Assembly: GCA_015680685.1 (NCBI GenBank)
Contig: MNCI01021000.1
Coordinates: forward strand, 345,131-409,130
Reading direction: 5' to 3'
DNA from: Gnetum montanum
Taxonomy: Eukaryota; Streptophyta; Gnetopsida; Gnetales; Gnetaceae
DNA length: 64,000 bases
In this document: piece after piece, positions 1-11,621 of the stretch
Layout: each line of letters begins with the position of its first letter
Position numbering within the stretch: position 1 is the stretch's first letter
Made by a program: the position numbers and the translations under genes
The notes under the pieces: generated by a model
Database searches by the model: none
Seen by the model: the letters and a program-made list of their open reading frames with translations, nothing else
Told to the model about the DNA's origin: nothing

Positions 1-1490
1 AACTATAAAAATCAATTTTTAAACTTCCTAGAGTAGGGAGTTGAGGTGGTGGTGTGCATTGCAATGATTAAAATTAATTTTTTCAAAAAACTGTATATTT
101 GTAGGAAAGAGGGACAACACTACAACTATGAAAATGTAATGGGAAAATTCTTTCTTAAGCTCAAAATTTATTTTATTTTTAGACATTGGAGTTTTGGAAA
201 ACCCAAAACAATTTTTGATGTATGAAATATGTTGACAAGCAATGGTAGAAATAGGCAATGGATTGGAGGATAGGTTTTAAGAAATAATTCAGGCAAAGGC
301 CCTCCTTATACTACTAGAAACTCTAATGACTGGAAAAATCGATGCTAGAAAATCAAAAATCTCAGTGTAGCAAAGTTTAACCCTAGATCCAACAAGCCTT
401 GAAAAAGGATCCAAAGTACCTAAAATAAAGGAAAATCCAAATGTTTAAATAAAAGGTATAGCATAGCAACTAGAATAGAGGGAAAAGAAAAAATTACAAA
501 GCAAGTAATCACTACAAATTTTTGTTCTAATTACTTTGATAAATAAAATGTTGGAAATAAAGGTTCAAAAAATATAGATTATGTGTTTTGAAAACTTGGG
601 AAATATAAGAACTACTTTGAGTTTTAATGAAGATTACAAGATGCATTTTGCTACAATATTCACACAAATATGCTGCTGAACTTTAGTTGTCACTGATTTT
701 CTCTACTATGATAGGCTACAGTGGTTGGAGAAATAGCTATGGAATTTTAAATTTTTGCTCTACTCTAAAAGTCTCTAGTATTTTTGAAATAAAAATGATT
801 TAAAATTCCTTAAAATAATGTAAACTTTTGCTTAAATAGGATGTGAATGTTTTTATTTTTTCTTGATATGATTTTGCCATGATTTCTAACTAATTCTGCC
901 ACATTTTGGAAGCTTTTGATGACCAACATCTACAACATATCATACACCACCATCTTTGAATTTTTTGGGCTGAAATACCCATGTATTTAACACTTTCCAC
1001 CACAAAAAATTACAGCCTATGAACCACCAATGTATGCAACGTTTCTTGCCAAATTTGATGTCACATTTGCACTATTTTCATGGCCCAAAATCTAATGTAT
1101 ATGCCACCAACTTTTTTGGCCTTTTGTTGCCCATTTTGGTAACATATTAGCATTTTGAGCCATCACACGTTATCTTAAATGAAATTTACAACTTGTGGGT
1201 TATAAAATTCATTTTACACATGAGAAATTATATGAAAATTTGCATGAATAATGCTATGGGTTAATATTTTTTATAGAAAAATAGATAAGTATTTTTACCT
1301 TTAAATTTCCATCAAATTACAATGCAAATTCTAGGCTACTAGGCATCTTATGCATAATACAAATTTTCTTTGTCATGCTTTAGCACCATTCTCTATCATT
1401 TTAACATTTTTTGATAATTATGCAATACATATGTTAGTTAATGTGCTTTTGTTGACATGCAACACTAAATCATGAATACATGGAATCAAT
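1..1490. other. No gene seen
   Basis: AT-rich DNA with no reading frame, LTR end or structured repeat that I can recognise. Homology to the pol region that follows becomes visible only from about position 1500. The short open stretch on the - strand at 28-258 has no recognisable motif and I do not call it. Confidence 0.5.
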
Positions 1491-1499
1491 TTGACCAAC

Positions 1500-2560
1500 T
1501 ACTGAACTTAACAAGATCCTATGATGATATGAAATGATCAATTAAACTAGAATGACTAGATCTTGAACCTAGGAGCTTGTTTGATCATATATCCTCAATA
1601 TACAAGTCCCTATAGTTATCTAAGTACATAGTTTAAACCCTTGACATAGAGACCAGAGACATCATGGAAGACACTCTTGTTGAAATTTCCATTACAACCC
1701 ATAATGGTAAGGAAAAAAATGCTTAAACTAAGTTTCTCACTAGAATCCTAGATGGTCCAAGATATCACCAAGGTTTCTCAAGATGAAATTAAAGTCTTTT
1801 CTTGGTCATATGAAGATATGCTAGGACTTTATCCATGTTTAGTACAATATAACATTATACATGACTCAAGCATCAAGCTAGTGAAATAAAAAGTTTGTAA
1901 GATTAGAACAAATTTGGCCCTAGTAGTTCATGATGAGATAAAGAAGCTTTACTAAGAAGGTTTCATCCAAGCTATCGATTATTCCAATTGGATATCCAAC
2001 ATAGTGGTACTTCATAAGGAAAATAGGAATATTCATATTTGCATCAATTTCCATGACCTCAACAAGGCAACCATTAAAGTTGATTTTTCTTTGCCTGGTA
2101 TTAATTAACTTATGAATACTATGGTTGGAAATTCCTTGTTATCCTTCATGGATGGGTTCTTGGGATACAATCAAGTTAGGATTAATCCATAAGTTGCACA
2201 TAATCTTCATGCCCCCTTGGGAAACCTTCTATTTGATAATGATGCCATTAAGTTTAAAGAATAGAGGGGCAACCTATCAATAAGCCGTGATTTACATCAT
2301 TAGTGACTACATATTAGGGTTATTAAATGATTGTGTTGATGATATAGCAATTAAGTCCAAAATATCCAATGACCATGTTCATGAATAAAACCTAGTACTT
2401 CAATGATGTCTCAAATATGAGCTTAGACTTAATCCTATGTACTATGTCCTCGGTGTTAAAACCAATAAGATGCTTGGCTTCATAGTATCCGAGATAGGGA
2501 TACAATTCGACCCTAATCTAACAACTAATCTAACAACACCTAGCAACCTTAAGGAACTAT
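1500..2560 (+). pseudogene. Ty3/gypsy reverse transcriptase, copy A (decayed)
   Basis: This is the reverse transcriptase that would copy element RNA into DNA in virus-like particles. In order one can read the acidic pre-RT stretch (about 1555-1850), the basic fingers block near 1990-2070 ending in DLNKATIK, the palm block SFMDGFLGYNQVRI near 2140-2190, and the catalytic box near 2335, read as CVDD where the family has YVDD or FVDD. It is followed by AIKSK and later by KMLGFIVSE near 2470. The frame is broken by many stops, for example after the palm block and inside the thumb, and by at least one frameshift near 2190. The same blocks occur in the same order in copy B on the - strand (44920-43871), which confirms the alignment. 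It is certainly non-functional. Confidence 0.85.
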
Positions 2561-2895
2561 AAGGTTTATAAGGTAGATTGTAATTTATTCATAGGTTTAT
2601 CTTGACACTCACGAATATGAAGCAACCCATGCAATGCTTACCTAAAAAGGGAGTTTACTATGAGTGGATTGATCAATGTCAAGAATCCTTTGACAATATT
2701 AAACAAGAATTGGTCCAACTACCTATCATGTATCCTTATTAGATAGATAAATCATTCTACATCTACCTTGCAATCTTTGAAATCTCCATATACTTTTTTT
2801 TTCTATCAAAAATGAGATAATGGAGTAGAGTTACCTAGCTACTACTTGAGCCATGCATGGTAGTGTATGAGACCTAATACACTAAGGTTAAAAAG

Positions 2896-3540
2896 CATTG
2901 TTTAGCCTAGTCTTGTCTCTAAAGAAATGGAGATACTACCTCTTTAGGAGTGAAGTCAACATTGTATGCAANATTATGACTCTTAGCATGTTATCCTTGC
3001 ATACAATGTTGACTTCACTCCTAAANCTACATTACATCTCCCAAGCCTTAATGAAAGATTAAGCTATAGCCAAACAACTTACCACTTCCTCAATTGAGGA
3101 TCATGTAGCCATAGATCTTGAATTTCCTAATGATCATGTCAACATTGTCAATGAAGTACCCGAAGGATATGAGGTCATCATGCACTTTGATAGATATTTG
3201 AGTGCCCATGGAGGAATTGTTTAGCCCTAGTCTTGTCTCTAAAGAAATTGAGACACTACCTTTTTAGGAGCAAAGCCAACACTGTATGTAAGGATAACAT
3301 GCTAAGATTCATAATGATCAACATCTATGAGAGTACTCAAATAGCTTTGTGGAAGACCATAACCGTTGAGTTTGAGCTATATTACATCTCCCAAGCCTCA
3401 ATGAAAGATCAAGCTATAGACAGACAACTTACCACTTACAAAATTAAGGATCAAGATCATGTTAACATTTTCAATGAAGTACCCAAAGGATATGAGGTAA
3501 TCATGAACTTTGATAGAGCTTTGACTACACATGAAGACAA
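2896..3540 (+). repeat. Tandem duplication of about 320 bp inside pol copy A
   Basis: The block starting with TTTAGCCTAGTCTTGTCTCT near 2901 recurs 320 bases later at 3221. The block with ATTACATCTCCCAAGCC recurs with a 350-base shift (3031 and 3381), and AATGAAGTACCC with a shift of about 323 (3150 and 3473). The changing offsets show small deletions in the first copy. The first copy also carries two single Ns and an inverted piece, so the duplication may be partly an assembly product. Confidence 0.75.
2943..3026. repeat. 29-bp perfect inverted repeat between single Ns
   Basis: Bases 2943-2971 are the exact reverse complement of 2997-3025, and Ns sit at 2972 and 3026. The 53-base piece 2973-3025, read on the - strand, is the natural continuation of the pol sequence: its homologue runs forward at about 3264-3316. 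The piece is therefore simply in the wrong orientation, which points to a misjoin. Confidence 0.85.
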
Positions 3541-4019
3541 TGCTACTACCATCATAACATTATCCTCTAGTGAGATACAACCTTTTGCTTATCGTTTCAA
3601 ATTCCCATCTATTAGTAACATAGCAAAATATGAAAGGCTAATTAATGGAATGATGGTAGCTTGTAACTAGCGGTTAACCAACTAAATTCTACACATGCAA
3701 AGCTAAACATTTACAATCTAACTATGAACTATCCAAAAGACTCATGCTACAGTTTATAGATGTTGATATCCAGCATATTTTCTAAGGAAAGAGCGTCTTA
3801 TTCAATGCCATTATCACCTTAGCTCTAATTGTGACATTTAATGTGTTTAGAAAAGTATCTCCCTTGATGGAGAACTAGTCTCTTTCCATCATGTATAATA
3901 CTAAAGAAACCACTATAGTCACCATTATCAATGTTCCTCAACAAGAATGATATGATGACATTAAGTTTTAGCTAATGGATGGTGAACCTCCACAAAACCT
4001 AACTACCTCTCAAGAGGAT

Positions 4020-5165
4020 ACTGTACATAAAATATCAAAACAATATGTCATTGTAGCTAATATTCCATTATGTCAAAGGTCCTATGATGGTATATTGTTA
4101 GCATGCTTAAGTAAAGCAGAAGACCTCATGGTTCTTGAATAGGTATATGAGGGTATATGTGAAGGACATATAAGACCTAGAGCCATGTCCACAAAGATTA
4201 GATGCTTAGGATACTATTATACATATATGGAAATTGACTACCTACAAAAGGTTAAAACTTGTGAGATATATCAATGATACAACAACCTAATACATATGTC
4301 ATTGACTAAGTTAAATATTACTTAGATCACATGACCATTTCAATGATGGAAAATTAATATAATCAAACCTGTAATTCTTGAGTTTTCTTCAGGGCAGTAT
4401 TTCACAAAGTAGATTAAAGTTATTCATCTAAAGAAAACAATAACACAAAAAGTTTCAAATTCATATTGGATAATATCGTATCCCATTTTGGCCTACCTTT
4501 AATGAGCATCATAGAAAATGGACCATAATTTAGTAGCTAAGATATGAAAATATTTTATGAACAATTAAATATTAAACATTTCTTTTCATCACCATACTAT
4601 CCACAAGCTAATGGCAAAGCTTAAGAAAATAATAAGGTCATTATAAAACTCCTTAAGAAAATGTTAAAAAATGGTAAATGTAAGTAGCATGAAAAAAACT
4701 TGTATGCACTTTGGACCTATAGTATAACCTCTATAATGATAACCAAAGCCATCCTTTATAGCCTAGTTTATGAGTTTGAAGTTGCGTTGCCTCTTAAATT
4801 GCAAGTTTCATCCTTAAGGATAGCTCTGTCTAAATTCATCAATGATGAGAAGAATAAGGAGATGCATATAATTGACCTTGATTTGATGAAAAAATAGAAA
4901 CTACAAACATTGGATAACATTGAATAATATTAAGACAAGTATAAATAATAGCATCATCACAATCTAAATAGGTGAAAAGTCAAGGAAGAAGACCATGTCC
5001 TCAAGATCATTCTCGAACATGTAGATAAGTTCTTGGATAATTGGAAAGGACCTTTATTTATTCCCAAAGGTTATGACAACAAAGCATTCAAGTTGATGGA
5101 CATGGGTGGAAATGAGTTGATCAATCTAGTCAGCCATTCCTATCTCAAATCTTATTGTATCTAAC
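4020..5165 (+). pseudogene. Ty3/gypsy integrase, copy A (decayed)
   Basis: This is the integrase that would insert the element DNA into the chromosome. The zinc-binding HHCC region is visible near 4140-4280 (EGICEGHIRPRAMSTKIR, then CEIYQ). The core shows HFGLPLMSIIENGP near 4480-4530, where the second catalytic Asp of the family motif (SDNGP) is replaced by Glu, then SSPYYPQANGKA near 4590. An open stretch, 4700-4897, covers the segment after the core (LVYEFEVALPLKLQVSSLRI, family LVYGxEAVLP-type). The C-terminal module with W-K-GPLFIPKGYDNKAFKL and NELINLV is at 5040-5160. Stops and a lost first Asp show that it is dead. Confidence 0.85.
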
Positions 5166-6230
5166 ATTGAACTATTTGCTTGTAGCCTTTGCTTTTCCTT
5201 ATTTACAATTTTAAATGGATGATGATCACTGATAAATTTATTGGCTTGCAACAAGTGAGCACACATGACCTCTTATCTCCTTTTTGGCCTCTCAAAAGAC
5301 TACAAACTTTGTATTAATCTATTAAACAAAACATAGATTTTTAATGTTCTACCAGTTGTAACCAATGGTGATCTATATTTGCTTTTTCTCTAACATGGCC
5401 TTACACAATCTCTTATAATCATTTGCATTCATTAAGCTATTTTTTAATCCTCTTAAAGTTGTGTTTGTAGGATGATCTTGAAGTCATTGAAAAAGTGTGT
5501 CTCTTCACAGTGCTAAGTTACCAAGGGACCTCAATGCATGAGATTTGGTTCGCTTATTCAATCTTTTTAATGGTGCTTATCTCACATCATCTCTATTAAT
5601 CATCTTGAGCCATAACCTCATAACTAAATTGTAGCCTTCCTTAACTTGCTAACAATGAAAACCTATGTTTGACATCTATGCACCATGGTCATGTGAACTC
5701 CCTCAACATGCTCTACTACTGAATTCACTGAATGTAGCACATCTCATTCAACAAGAAAATGAATCAAAGTTTTGCCTTGGTAATGAAACCCAATGAAGGT
5801 TTTTCCCCTAAAAATATGAGGAAGCAAATTGCTAAGATAACGAAGGGGCTAATGGATCCTAAGGTGGAACAAAAGGCTTTGAAATAAGAAGGAAAGACCC
5901 AAGTGGCCAAAGTAGTGTATAAAAAAGATGATGATTTTTCCAAACAACATTGAGCAACCAGTAGCTCAAGCATAAGGCATGAAGACCTCCTCATTTAGCA
6001 AACATGTTACCATTATGCCATAGCCATGATGTCAACATTTGGAATTCTTTGTTAGCCATGTGACCATACTTTCACACCCAATGTAACCATCATCTTATCT
6101 AAAAATCTTGACATTTCATTGTGCCCTTATTTCACCATTGTGAGCACCCCTTAGAATTATTCAATAACTACACAATAAAATGTGAAAAGGAGGCATTGAT
6201 GATGAAATCATAGTGGTGTTTCATATTTTT
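5166..6230 (+). other. 3' untranslated part of copy A with an unrecognised coding-like relic
   Basis: Between the integrase end and the LTR there is about 1 kb with no retroviral domain. Only around 5755-6000 does the + strand read like old coding sequence: a Lys-rich run including KPNEGFSPKNMRKQIAKI and KGLMDPKVEQKALK, interrupted by two stops. I do not recognise it. The - strand frame over the same bases (5764-5994) looks like a shadow. Confidence 0.35.
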
Positions 6231-7452
6231 TGTTGATTTTTCTTGAATCAATCCTCGAAACATTAAGAGGATCTAATGAATCACCTCAAAAAATTTCATG
6301 TGATAGATAAAAAGCTTTAAAGCCAAAGCTTACATTGTAATTTAATGGGAATTTAAAGGTAGAAATAATTGTCTTATTCTCCCATTAAAAATCTTACATT
6401 TTTCCCTTCTTTTGGCAAAGTTTTGGACCATTTTCAATGTAAAAGAGTGACATTTATAGCCCACACAATATGAATTTTTCTTATGCTAGTGTGTGAGATT
6501 CAAGAATAATTGAACATGATGTCTTTTTTCTCCATATGCTATACCACCCTGTCCCACACACTATGCCTATGTGTGGGACAATGTGTGGAGCTAAAATTTT
6601 CCACATCTTGGAATTTTGGCCATGAAAATAGCCAAAATATGCTACAAAATTTGGTACTAAAAATCTCATATGTTGATGTTTTATACCTCTAAAGTTTTGT
6701 ACCTAAAATTTCAACGTTGATGTTTTATACGTTTTATACCTAAAAGTGTCATATACGTTGATGTTTTAGGTACAAAAAGTTAAAAATTTTGGTGGTACAC
6801 ATGTAGTTTTTTACAACAAAAATGACCTAAACATGCTCTATAAATGTTGAAAATTTTACAAAATCAAACTAGCAAAAAATCATCAAATTGATGCCCTACT
6901 TAAGTAAGAATCAATGGATTTTTCAAGACTTTTAGATCATTTTGCATTCAACCAAACTTTATACTTTCAGAGAAGAGTAAGATCTAAGAGTTCATAACCT
7001 TCCTCCCCAGAACAAATCATCATAAGCAAAGAGAACCTATTGTAGATAATGTTCAAAACTAGACCAGTTGAGATAGAAAAGTGTTGATGTAGTGGTAGAA
7101 CACATCTTACAATCTACATCAAACTTTAAGGATATTTTTGTACTCTCAAGATTTTAAAGCCCATAATCTATACTCTTTGAACCTTCCACTTTTCAAAAAT
7201 TATTATAATAGTTAATACAAATTTTGTAGCCTTTTTTATTTTTCCATATTGTTTTTCCATCTTTCTATTATTAGATTTAGCATTTAGATCATTGTTTCTT
7301 ATGTTTTCACATAATTAAGTTTACATATTTAGTAATAGACCCCCTAAGTCCTCAAGTGATTGGAAAGACTATTTAAGGCACTTCAAATCCTTTTAAGGCA
7401 CATGGATTCTAAATTTAAACTATTTTGAATAGGATTTTTTGATTCTCCAACA
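6230..7452 (+). mobile_element. Probable 3' LTR of copy A
   Basis: This block is similar, in the same order and orientation, to 18910-19890, which lies upstream of the gag of copy D. Shared landmarks are TTGTAATTT followed by ATTGTCTTATT (near 6335-6380 and 18975-19010), and AGTAATAGA, TTTAAACT and a final CACTAAAT or GCACTAAAT (7330-7458 and 19770-19896). A block found 3' of integrase in one copy and 5' of gag in another is what an LTR predicts. The right end is placed at the CA before CTAAAT; the left end is uncertain, and no target-site duplication was found. Confidence 0.55.
6550..6580. repeat. Short perfect hairpin, 11-bp stem and 9-base loop
   Basis: TGTCCCACACA at 6550-6560 pairs exactly with TGTGTGGGACA at 6570-6580. 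The hairpin lies inside the probable 3' LTR of copy A. Its role is unknown. Confidence 0.7.
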
Positions 7453-7914
7453 CTAAATATTTTTTTTGTTACAGTCAATTCATGTTAATAGTGAGGAAAA
7501 ACCAATATCTATTCTTTATGTATTCCTAGATCACACATAAAATATTTATATTTTTGAAATGTTTTTGGTATTTCTAGACATTGGAATAATTTTAAATATT
7601 TAATTAAAAAATTTATTGGCCTATATCCTTACGTTTTTTTATCTAAAACCTTATATACTCTATGTATATAGAAATAAAATAATATTTCTTATTTAAGGGG
7701 TTTTGAGTTTTCATGCATTTTAATAGAGAAAGCATAGGGTAGCCACAAAAGATATCAAGAGTAGACCATGAGATGATAGATGGTTCATTTTTATTAATGA
7801 TGGACCTATGGAATCTACCCCTTATTTTTTTTTATATTTTGTATCTTTATAAAATAGGAAATAGTACAAATTTTAAATATTTGAACCATATACCTTTTCT
7901 TATAAATAAATAAT

Positions 7915-8000
7915 GAGGTGTTGACCTAGTAATAAGAGTCTTGGCCTAGTAACCTTAGGTCATAGGTTTGATTCTACAAGGAAATAGTAAATTATCAATT
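7915..8000 (+). mobile_element. Possible tRNA-derived SINE head
   Basis: The stretch GTGTTGACCTAGTAATAAGAG resembles a pol III A box. About 30 bases later CATAGGTTTGATTCTACAAG resembles a B box (GGTTCGANTCC with two changes). The spacing is that of tRNA-derived plant SINEs. It does not fold as a complete tRNA, and I cannot define the 3' end. Confidence 0.4.
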
Positions 8001-8256
8001 AAAATATATTCCATAAAAGGAATTCTAAAATTGGTATGATAGATCCAAGGGATCTTAGTGGATATAAGTAAAAAATTTAATTTTAGTTTCATAATAAAGT
8101 ATGATATGAAATTTTTGTTTTGCCATATTTTCTAAGATCTCACAAGGGTTATTCTTTAGTTTAATGTCCTCTATACATTTAGGATAAAATAGTATTATTT
8201 TAATATATATATTTTTATTTTATTAAATATTATTATTTTAATCTTATTTTCGGAAT
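8001..8256. other. AT-rich tract, no gene
   Basis: Low-complexity A/T sequence that becomes nearly pure AT from about 8190 to 8250, next to the assembly gap. No feature recognised. Confidence 0.5.
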
Positions 8257-8309
8257 NNNNNNNNNNNNNNNNNNNNNNNNNNNNNNNNNNNNNNNNNNNN
8301 NNNNNNNNN
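8257..8309. other. Assembly gap, 53 Ns
   Basis: A run of 53 undetermined bases flanked by AT-rich sequence on the left. Confidence 0.99.
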
Positions 8310-9202
8310 CTTGGGGGCTTTTATAGGCCAACATGGCCTATGAATTTTTCAATAAATATTATTTTATTTATTAATTTTAAAAAAATGATGTATCTATATC
8401 TATTAAAGTTAAAACTTTGGGGGCTTGGGTTTGACCCCATAAACTCACATTGAACATTTTCTTTAACTTTCTTGGTGGTTAAAATTGTTCTACAGTTGAC
8501 ACAAGGTGGGGGTTCGATATGGATAAATGGTAATTTTGGGTTGATCCCCAACACTAAAATTTTGATATTTTTTCTAAATAATAATTTAATAATTTAATAT
8601 TATTTTAATGCACAAATAATAAGAAACTTAAAATGCGATATCTTTAAAACTGTAAGTCTGATGAAGCTAAAATTTACACCATTGGAATCATCCCAATGAG
8701 CACTATGCCTTAGACATGGTTTTAGGTATCAAAAATAAAGTTGAATTTTTCAATATTTTGAAATGTTCACTAGCTTATTCTACCAAATCAACATTACTGA
8801 ATTGATGTATGGATGACATGACAACTTATAAATGACTATAAGTTAGGAAAATGATTTTCAAGAAAACAAGATCAATTTAGGTCAAGGTTACTAACCTTTT
8901 GGGAGAAAATCAAGAATTTTCTTAATTAATTAAGATTTATAGTACTTAGATGGGTAAAAGTTAAATGGATCGGTGTATCCTTGTTTCACCAACATCTCTT
9001 GCCACTGATGAATTTTGATGAGGCATAGTCAGATCTTCTATGGTCAATGATATCATGAAAGGATTTTTTTGTTGGTTGGTGGGATATCTCAGACATATGG
9101 TGCATCTAGTGGAAATCAATGACTTTCTCTATATCATGGCTTGGTTCATCATCAGATTCATGTTGTAATCGGTCCATGGTTCTGATTGGTCCTTGGTTCA
9201 TG
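8310..9202 (-). other. Unassigned; possibly the start of a - strand element interior
   Basis: No reading frame is preserved. If the primer-binding site at 9203-9220 is right, this is the 5' part of the interior of a - strand LTR element (leader and start of gag), but no gag motif can be recognised. The open stretch 8321-8554 has no known motif. Confidence 0.3.
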
Positions 9203-9220
9203 GTTTGCTTTGATACCAAT
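9203..9220 (-). promoter_or_regulatory. Primer-binding site for initiator tRNA-Met next to an LTR end
   Basis: On the - strand the sequence reads ...GTCACA, then ATTGGTATCAAAGC. TGGTATCARAGC is complementary to the 3' end of plant initiator tRNA-Met and is the usual primer site of plant LTR retrotransposons. It directly follows an LTR-type end (CA). The seat and orientation are clear; the element it belonged to is decayed. Confidence 0.6.
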
Positions 9221-9810
9221 TGTGACATCCCATCCCTGTATGTCATAGAAAATGTCAAATATACATTATATTAGATATTATGTGTAAGAAGAAAATATAC
9301 CAAACATCAAATATATGTAACATTTGACATAATGCATGAAGGAAATAATAGAGAAAGTTCACAAAGAGAAAGAAAAGAATGCTTATTGATATAGAATAGG
9401 GTATTTGGATCATTCTTTGAGAGTGTTCATTTGGGTTTTCTTCTTTTGGCATCTATCCCTTAGAGGTAATCTAGCACTACTACCACGGCTGGGCCTATAA
9501 CTTAGCTAGGAGGGATGGCTAGTCCACTTCCTATTTTTCTTCACATTGCTCCCATTACTTGCTTGTACTAGCACCACCACTCCATGTCTAGGATGACCTC
9601 TAAGCCTAGGTATAAATGCCATAGGTCAAACCCCCAAAGGTTACCTCAAGAGGCATGTTTGCTATTACAACATGCCATTTTGGTTTCAATTACAACTATC
9701 CTTTTAGGTCTTATTATGATAACAATAACACTTGTTAGGAAGAGGCATCATCTTTGTTATGCAACAACATCATTTGTGAATGGGAACATGATAGGAATCC
9801 TATGATAATT
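9221..9810 (-). mobile_element. LTR, 3' end defined, 5' end not resolved
   Basis: The block begins on the + strand with TGTGACATCCC, that is, it ends on the - strand with ...GGGATGTCACA just before the primer-binding site. The other end cannot be fixed because no second copy lies in the window, so the end coordinate is a guess. The open frame 9584-9805 has no recognisable motif and could belong to the LTR or to nothing. Confidence 0.4.
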
Positions 9811-10400
9811 AAAGGTTCACTACTAAGAAATATGTATCTTATTTGAAACAAAAATATGTATATAAAAAAGTTAGCACATCTAAGGAAAAATAAAATGATT
9901 GTGAATAGCGTTCTAAATTATTAAAGAAGTTCTAGCAATGAATAGAGGAATGTAAAATACTTTAGCAATCTTTCCAAAATTTCCGTAGAGATTATTTAAA
10001 TGGCTTAATAAACAAGCCTAGGCCTAATGATCCTTGAGTTTTTATATATATTTGTATATGTTGTAGACAACATTTTAGATGATGTATATTTTCTAATGAT
10101 CTACTTATTTTGGCAACCTATGCATGTAGATGCGGTGTAAATATTTACTAAAGGGGTAAGCTATGCTTGTAATTATTGATTTTAATTATTTCTTTATATT
10201 TGGTATGAAAACTTTGATGTTGTAAATATGATTTAGTATAAAATAAGTAGAATATGATAAATTAATCATATTCTATAATAACATCCTCCAAATACATAAA
10301 TCACCTAAAATTTTAGAAATATATTAATCCTTTTTGCAAAACCAAAATAAAAAAACCATAATTAAGGCTAAAGAAATGAAGGTAATGGCCAACACTAGGT
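9811..10400. other. No gene seen
   Basis: AT-rich sequence without recognisable coding or structural signals, between the - strand LTR and the chromovirus relic. Confidence 0.4.
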
Positions 10401-11335
10401 TCAACTAATTCATAGCTTTAGGAGGTCTACCTTTTCTGTAATTGAGGACCTATACAATGGCTAAATGGATTAGATTTGATTTTTTAAAACTTATATTACA
10501 CTACTATGAATAAGACCTCTCTAGTTATTTTTCAACTAGAAGATTTGTCTAGAAATAGTGGAATGCTAAAGAAAGAATTAGGCACTAGGAAGATCAAAAG
10601 ATAGTGGGAGAAATTTATTAAGGTATTTAAAAAAGATATTTTCCTAAGACCTATAAAGAAAATAAAAAAGAGGAATTTAATCAACTATCTTAGGAATCCA
10701 TGATTGTTCATAGTTATCATAAAAAGTTTATAATACTATGTGAATATGTCTTCCAAAATTAAGCTTTTCATACTAGGATATTTATAAAAGGATTAAGATA
10801 TTCCATCAAAATCCTATGAGAAGCATGAGCTAGGGTCATTATTGTGAAAAGAGAAAAAATAAATGATTCGACCTGAAGAGATAGAAAGAAAAATAAAAAA
10901 GCACTATTTATAGTTAATCAAGAAAAATTTAAATAGTCCAGGGGGCTACATCGATTACTTAAATATTATCCCAACAAACCAAATGGACCTTCATAGCCAT
11001 TGAATTTTATATTTACATCAAGATATAATATTTTCTTCTATTGTAAAGAAGTTAGTAACTTTAAAAGAAAGTGTTTAAAGTTTCTTAAGAGGTAAAATGC
11101 TATGTAGAATAGAAGAATGAAATCATTGGCCTTAATTCATTTAAACAAAATAAAGGACCTGCTAATAATTTCAAGACTGGTCAAGAAAATATACAATGAT
11201 ACTAATAATCAAGGAAGAGGTGGAAGACCTATAAATCAAGGATAAATCTATTCTATATTAGGGAGAGACATAGAAGAAAAACTTAGCATTATGGTTTAGA
11301 CTAAAATACATATTATGTAGAGACTCTTCTTATTC

Positions 11336-11480
11336 TTTTTTATCTAGAATCTAGTCATTCTTTTATTAATAGAGAGATAGTAGAAAGATTAAATTTATCA
11401 TATAAAAAATTTAGAAACTTTATTATTTGTTCCAAATATGGAACATAATGGATATATAGTATAAAATGAATTTAAGGATC
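11336..11480 (+). pseudogene. Retropepsin relic of the chromovirus
   Basis: The block around 11345-11400 reads SSHSFINREIVERLNLSYK. It matches the region of plant Ty3 proteases that follows the active-site Asp-Ser-Gly (family consensus DSGAxHSFIS). The DSG itself is not preserved in this copy. Only this segment is recognisable. Confidence 0.45.
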
Positions 11481-11621
11481 TTTCACTAAGGATATATTGA
11501 GTAGAGTATAAATTTATTTATTAAGGATTTAGGAGAATATGATATTATTTTAATAAATGATTAGTTAAGTAAGTAAAATGACATCCTTTATTTTAAGATT
11601 AAGATGATGTAATTAGAGTTA

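Larger units (their letters stand above)
2580..3760 (+). pseudogene. Dual RNase H region, copy A (decayed, internally duplicated)
   Basis: Behind the RT lies the ordinary gypsy RNase H (about 2630-2960, with the start MKQPMQCLPKKG and the YLA block near 2760). It is followed by a second RNase H of the archaeal type (about 3490-3670). In the longest open frame, 3233-3670, the second domain shows MNFDRA (family FDGA), then SNIAKYERLI (family TNNxAEYE), and it stops at a TAG at 3668 just where the next acidic block should follow. Two RNase H domains in tandem are known for the Tat lineage of plant Ty3 elements, and this is the basis for assigning copies A, B and C. A tandem duplication with inserted single Ns disturbs 2896-3540. 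The C-terminal end and the linker to integrase follow to 3760 without an open frame. Confidence 0.75.

Noticed and set aside
2943-3025. Biological hairpin or MITE
   Set aside because: The inverted piece is the normal continuation of pol in reverse and is bordered by single Ns; a misjoin explains it fully.
7915-8000. Genuine tRNA gene
   Set aside because: The B box has two changes and no complete cloverleaf with acceptor pairing can be formed.
9584-9805. 73-codon + strand frame as gene
   Set aside because: No domain, next to a decayed LTR; composition as expected for chance.
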